Shown here piece by piece: positions 60,240-64,000 of a DNA stretch of 64,000 nt; the stretch's first letter is position 1; each line of letters starts with the position of its first letter. Both the position numbers and the translations under genes were made by a program. Source of the DNA: Clostridium sp. HBUAS56010 (GTDB lineage Bacteria > Bacillota > Clostridia > Lachnospirales > Lachnospiraceae); assembly GCF_007115105.1 (NCBI RefSeq), contig NZ_SULJ01000008.1:119187-183186 (forward strand). Reading direction: 5' to 3'. The notes beneath the pieces were generated by a model. The model was not told the DNA's origin. It saw only the letters and a program-made list of their open reading frames with translations, and searched no databases.

Positions 60240-60350
60240 TTCTTCAGGGCAGGGTGTAATTCCCGACCGGCGGTATAGTCCGCGAGCGCAGGTTGCGTTG
60301 AATTGGTGTAATTCCAATACCGACAGTATAGTCTGGATGAAAGAAGATGT
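60240..60350 (+). promoter_or_regulatory. FMN riboswitch (RFN element)
   Basis: Contains the conserved RFN blocks: CTTCAGGGCAGGGTG, TTCCCGACCGGCGGTATAG, CCGCGAGC, TTGGTGTAATTCCAA, ACCGACAGTATAGTC and TGGATGAAAGAAG, with the closing stem TCTTC/GAAGA. Binds FMN and lowers expression of the riboflavin transporter downstream. Confidence 0.96.
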
Positions 60351-60382
60351 GTTAAATAAAGATAATACACCTATCTATTATT

Positions 60383-60420
60383 AACACCTGAAGGGCTTAC
60401 TTTCAGGTGTTACTTATTTT
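60383..60420 (+). terminator. Riboswitch-controlled terminator
   Basis: Perfect stem AACACCTGAA/TTCAGGTGTT followed by ACTTATTTTT. It ends two bases before AGGAG of ribU, so it is the expected FMN-dependent terminator. Confidence 0.85.
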
Positions 60421-60434
60421 TAGGAGATATGATT

Positions 60435-61097
60435 ATGAACAAAAAAACCGGAAAACTTACTGTAATGGCTATGTTGTGTGCACTGGCTTTCGTGGCAGTT
60501 GTTGCAATCAGAATACCGCTTATACCTGTTGCACCATTTCTTGAATATGAACCAAAGGATATTATTATTATGACGGGAGGGTTCCTATTTGGGCCCATGT
60601 CTTCTGTGGCAATTTCTGTTATTGTTTCATTGATTGAGATGTTTACCATCAGCAGCACAGGTATTATTGGGTTAATTATGAATATTCTTTCTACAATTGC
60701 ATTTGTATATCCAGCCGCCTGGCTTTACAAGAAATACCACTCCATGAAAGGGGCATTGGTTGGAATGATTTTAGGCAGTATTCTGATGACACTGGTTATG
60801 GTCCTATGGAACTATTTAATTACTCCAATCTATATGGGGTACCCAAGAGATGCCGTTGTAAAACTCCTGTTACCTGCTATTGTTCCATTTAACCTTTTAA
60901 AGAGCGGAATTAACACTGCTCTTACACTTTTGATTTATAAACCGCTTTCTAATGCATTAAAGAGAACTAATCTCCTTGCTTTCCAATCAGAGAATAAATC
61001 CTTAACTGGAAAATTTAATTTAGAAATAGCTCTTATACTAGGGATAATCCTTATAACAGTTATTTTCGTAATTCTGGTTTTAAAAGGAATTATGTAA
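60435..61097 (+). CDS. ribU: Riboflavin ECF transporter substrate-binding subunit RibU
   Basis: 220 aa from the ATG at 60435 (AGGAG eight bases upstream; an ATG two codons earlier is too close). Six-helix S component: TVMAMLCALAFVAVVAIRIPLIPVAPFLEYEPKDI (helix 1 and loop with the family motif FLxYxPKD), GGFLFGPMSSVAISVIVSLIEMF, and NLLKSGINTALTLLIYKPL. Imports riboflavin with a shared EcfAA'T module encoded elsewhere. Controlled by the FMN riboswitch. The C-terminus has an extra membrane helix (LEIALILGIILITVIFVILVL). Confidence 0.95.
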   Translation: MNKKTGKLTVMAMLCALAFVAVVAIRIPLIPVAPFLEYEPKDIIIMTGGFLFGPMSSVAISVIVSLIEMFTISSTGIIGLIMNILSTIAFVYPAAWLYKKYHSMKGALVGMILGSILMTLVMVLWNYLITPIYMGYPRDAVVKLLLPAIVPFNLLKSGINTALTLLIYKPLSNALKRTNLLAFQSENKSLTGKFNLEIALILGIILITVIFVILVLKGIM

Positions 61098-61196
61098 ATC
61101 AAAGTTTTTTAATACCATTGCTTATGTAACAGATAGCAGCACCCTTGGTTATCTGAATAAAATGTAAACAGACGTTTATTTTTTAATACACCAATC

Positions 61197-61247
61197 AACT
61201 CCCAGGAGCCAGACATATGTCCAACTCCTGGGAGTTTTTATTTTATA
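61197..61247 (+). terminator. Terminator after ribU
   Basis: Perfect 12-base stem AACTCCCAGGAG/CTCCTGGGAGTT, then TTTATTTTATAT. It also lies at the end of the convergent collagen-like gene and could serve both. Confidence 0.88.
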
Positions 61248-61285
61248 TCTGCCTCATACTTGTTACTGACAGACTTTATCTTAAG

Positions 61286-62878
<1,593 letters not shown>

Positions 62879-63189
62879 AGTTAATCCTCCCATTTCTTTT
62901 TATTTTAGGCATATGATACATAAATTTCTTATGCCTATTTATATTTTATGAGTGATTATTCAATTTGGGAACCAGGCTTATATTGACCCATTATTTTATA
63001 CAAATATTTCACTTCTTGTTTATGAAAGAAAAGAATCAAAATAGTTTAAAATGCCTTTTTATAAGCAATTTATAATGCTTTTTTAATGATGTTTTTTTTA
63101 TTATAGCGTATTTATCTCTACTCTCTTAATTCTTCCATAAAAGAAATCATGACAGAAACTACTTCCTGGAGCACTGCTCAATTAAAATC
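62879..63189. other. AT-rich gene-free stretch before collagen-like gene
   Basis: Upstream region of the collagen-like gene; no intact frame. The part near 63120-63189 may hold further degraded nitroreductase sequence. Confidence 0.5.
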
Positions 63190-63435
63190 TTTAAGTAACT
63201 CAAACAAGTACGGTAAGTAGAACCAAAGGATCATGAAAATAATATGTGTGCATGTTTTCAATGTTTCCAAGCTATCTTGGGAATTAGGTGTAAGAAATTC
63301 GTTGAGACTGAAAATTTACAGTAGTTGGAGCAACTCTTCCTGCTTCCAAAATTAAATCAATCTTTTCTTGTTCCACTTTTTTTTGCTTAAATTTCTAATA
63401 GAATACCAGTTTTTAACTAAATCTAAAAAATCCAT
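63190..63435 (-). pseudogene. Nitroreductase-family remnant
   Basis: From ATG at 63435 the minus strand reads MDFLDLVKNWYSIRNLSKKK, then shifts frame in a run of eight A to VEQEKIDLILEAGRVAPTTVNFQSQR, then shifts again to QDSLETLKTC and YYFHDPLVLL. Together these match the N-terminal FMN-binding part of nitroreductases (RxSxR-type start, LxxAGRxAPTxxNxQ). The rest is not recognisable. It is divergent from the HxlR gene, the usual partner arrangement. Confidence 0.6.
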
Positions 63436-63562
63436 TGTTATCCTCTAATCTACATTTTTTATGATGATAAAATGTCCATTGACATCACACCAATCACTAC
63501 GATATTATATAATATAAAAGTATAGTATGATTATATATTATTATATAGGAGGAATTTACCGT

Positions 63563-63910
63563 ATGAAAAATACTGGTTGCGCCGTACCGGGAACAGCTCT
63601 AAAAAATACTGGTTTTCATTACACTTTGTCTATCATTGGTGGTAAATACAAAATGAACATCATATATTTACTTGCAGAACATAAAGTATTAAGGCATAAT
63701 GAACTTCACCGATATATTGAAAACATTTCATTCAAAACTTTAAGTGTCATGTTAAAAGAGCTTCTTGGCGATAACATTATCTCTCGTAAGGAGTACCCTC
63801 AAGTTCCCCCAAAAGTAGAATATTCCTTAACGGAACGCGGTCAATCTCTCATTCCAATTTTGAATATGATGTGTGATTGGGGAGAACGAAGCAGAGAACA
63901 TCTCGGTTGA
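63563..63910 (+). CDS. HxlR-family transcriptional regulator
   Basis: 115 aa from ATG at 63563 (GGAGG ten bases upstream); an in-frame ATG at 63527 lies before that site. Winged helix of HxlR type: LSIIGGKYKMNIIYLLAEHKVLRHNELHRYIENISFKTLSVMLKELLGDNIISRKEYPQVPPKVEYSLTERGQSLIPIL. A Cys near the N-terminus (TGCAVPG) is in the place where many HxlR/YodB proteins sense electrophiles. Its probable former target, a nitroreductase gene, is decayed next door; whether it controls another gene is open. Confidence 0.88.
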   Translation: MKNTGCAVPGTALKNTGFHYTLSIIGGKYKMNIIYLLAEHKVLRHNELHRYIENISFKTLSVMLKELLGDNIISRKEYPQVPPKVEYSLTERGQSLIPILNMMCDWGERSREHLG

Positions 63911-63994
63911 ACGGTATTGGATAGGCTACAATTAATTGGACAGTTATCATAAGGGCATGTAAAATATAATTATAAAGTAAAAGGAGCTAAGCCC

Positions 63995-64000
63995 ATGACT
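63995..64000 (+). CDS. Start of a further gene, cut by window edge
   Basis: AAAGGAG (63980-63986) eight bases before ATG ACT at the very end. Only two codons are visible, so the product is unknown. Confidence 0.4.

Overview
The window reads as chromosomal DNA of an anaerobic, probably spore-forming Clostridia member, most likely Lachnospiraceae (Lacrimispora/Hungatella/Enterocloster-like). This is inferred from gene content (Csp-like S8 peptidase, LplABC-type sugar importer, exosporium-type collagen-like proteins, FMN riboswitch-ribU, complete F-type ATPase), moderate-to-low GC, strong AGGAGG ribosome binding sites, frequent GTG/TTG starts and near-consensus TTGACA-N17-TATAAT promoters. Nearly all genes lie on the minus strand. 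No phage, transposon, CRISPR or plasmid functions were seen.

Layout. 1-1.4 kb: S8 peptidase broken by a frameshift and running off the left edge. 1.5-14.2 kb: pectin-oligosaccharide operon (GH105, GH4 alpha-galacturonidase type, an unclassified 688-aa glycosidase-like protein, LplCBA importer, membrane AraC sensor, GH28, a 182-aa unknown). 14.3-19.6 kb: CtpE-like P-type ATPase, sulfite/nitrite reductase and its divergent LysR regulator. 19.6-23.8 kb: MarR-controlled heterodimeric ABC exporter with an exact operator. 23.8-28.9 kb: Dpp/Nik-type importer.

29.0-42.2 kb is the most interesting block. A seven-gene operon encodes a ferric-siderophore-type ABC importer (binding protein, two permeases, ATPase) followed directly by a NifH-like reductase and two nitrogenase component-1-like subunits, with a GNAT gene downstream. 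An AraC gene lies upstream. After a CsoR-CopA copper module comes a second AraC gene that is fused in frame to a complete lipoprotein siderophore-binding protein. The two AraC genes share the operator pattern GTTAG-N6-CTAAC placed just after the -10 box. I infer an iron/metal-chelate uptake system that feeds, or is processed by, a nitrogenase-like reductase of unknown substrate.

42.3-50.8 kb: YolD plus Y-family polymerase with a LexA-like box, a collagen-like surface protein, a decayed ABC transporter, and an osmolyte/ergothioneine-type importer with a BusR-like (GntR plus RCK_C) regulator and a long inverted-repeat operator over its promoter. 50.9-58.1 kb: complete atp operon (atpZ-I-B-E-F-H-A-G-D-C) whose c subunit keeps a Q-E-T-Y pattern resembling Na+-binding rings and lacks the usual glycine motif. 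58.2-64 kb: tRNA-Ala, an Eis-like GNAT pseudogene, FMN riboswitch-ribU, a second collagen-like protein with a BclB-like tail, a nitroreductase remnant beside its HxlR-type regulator, and the first codons of a further gene.
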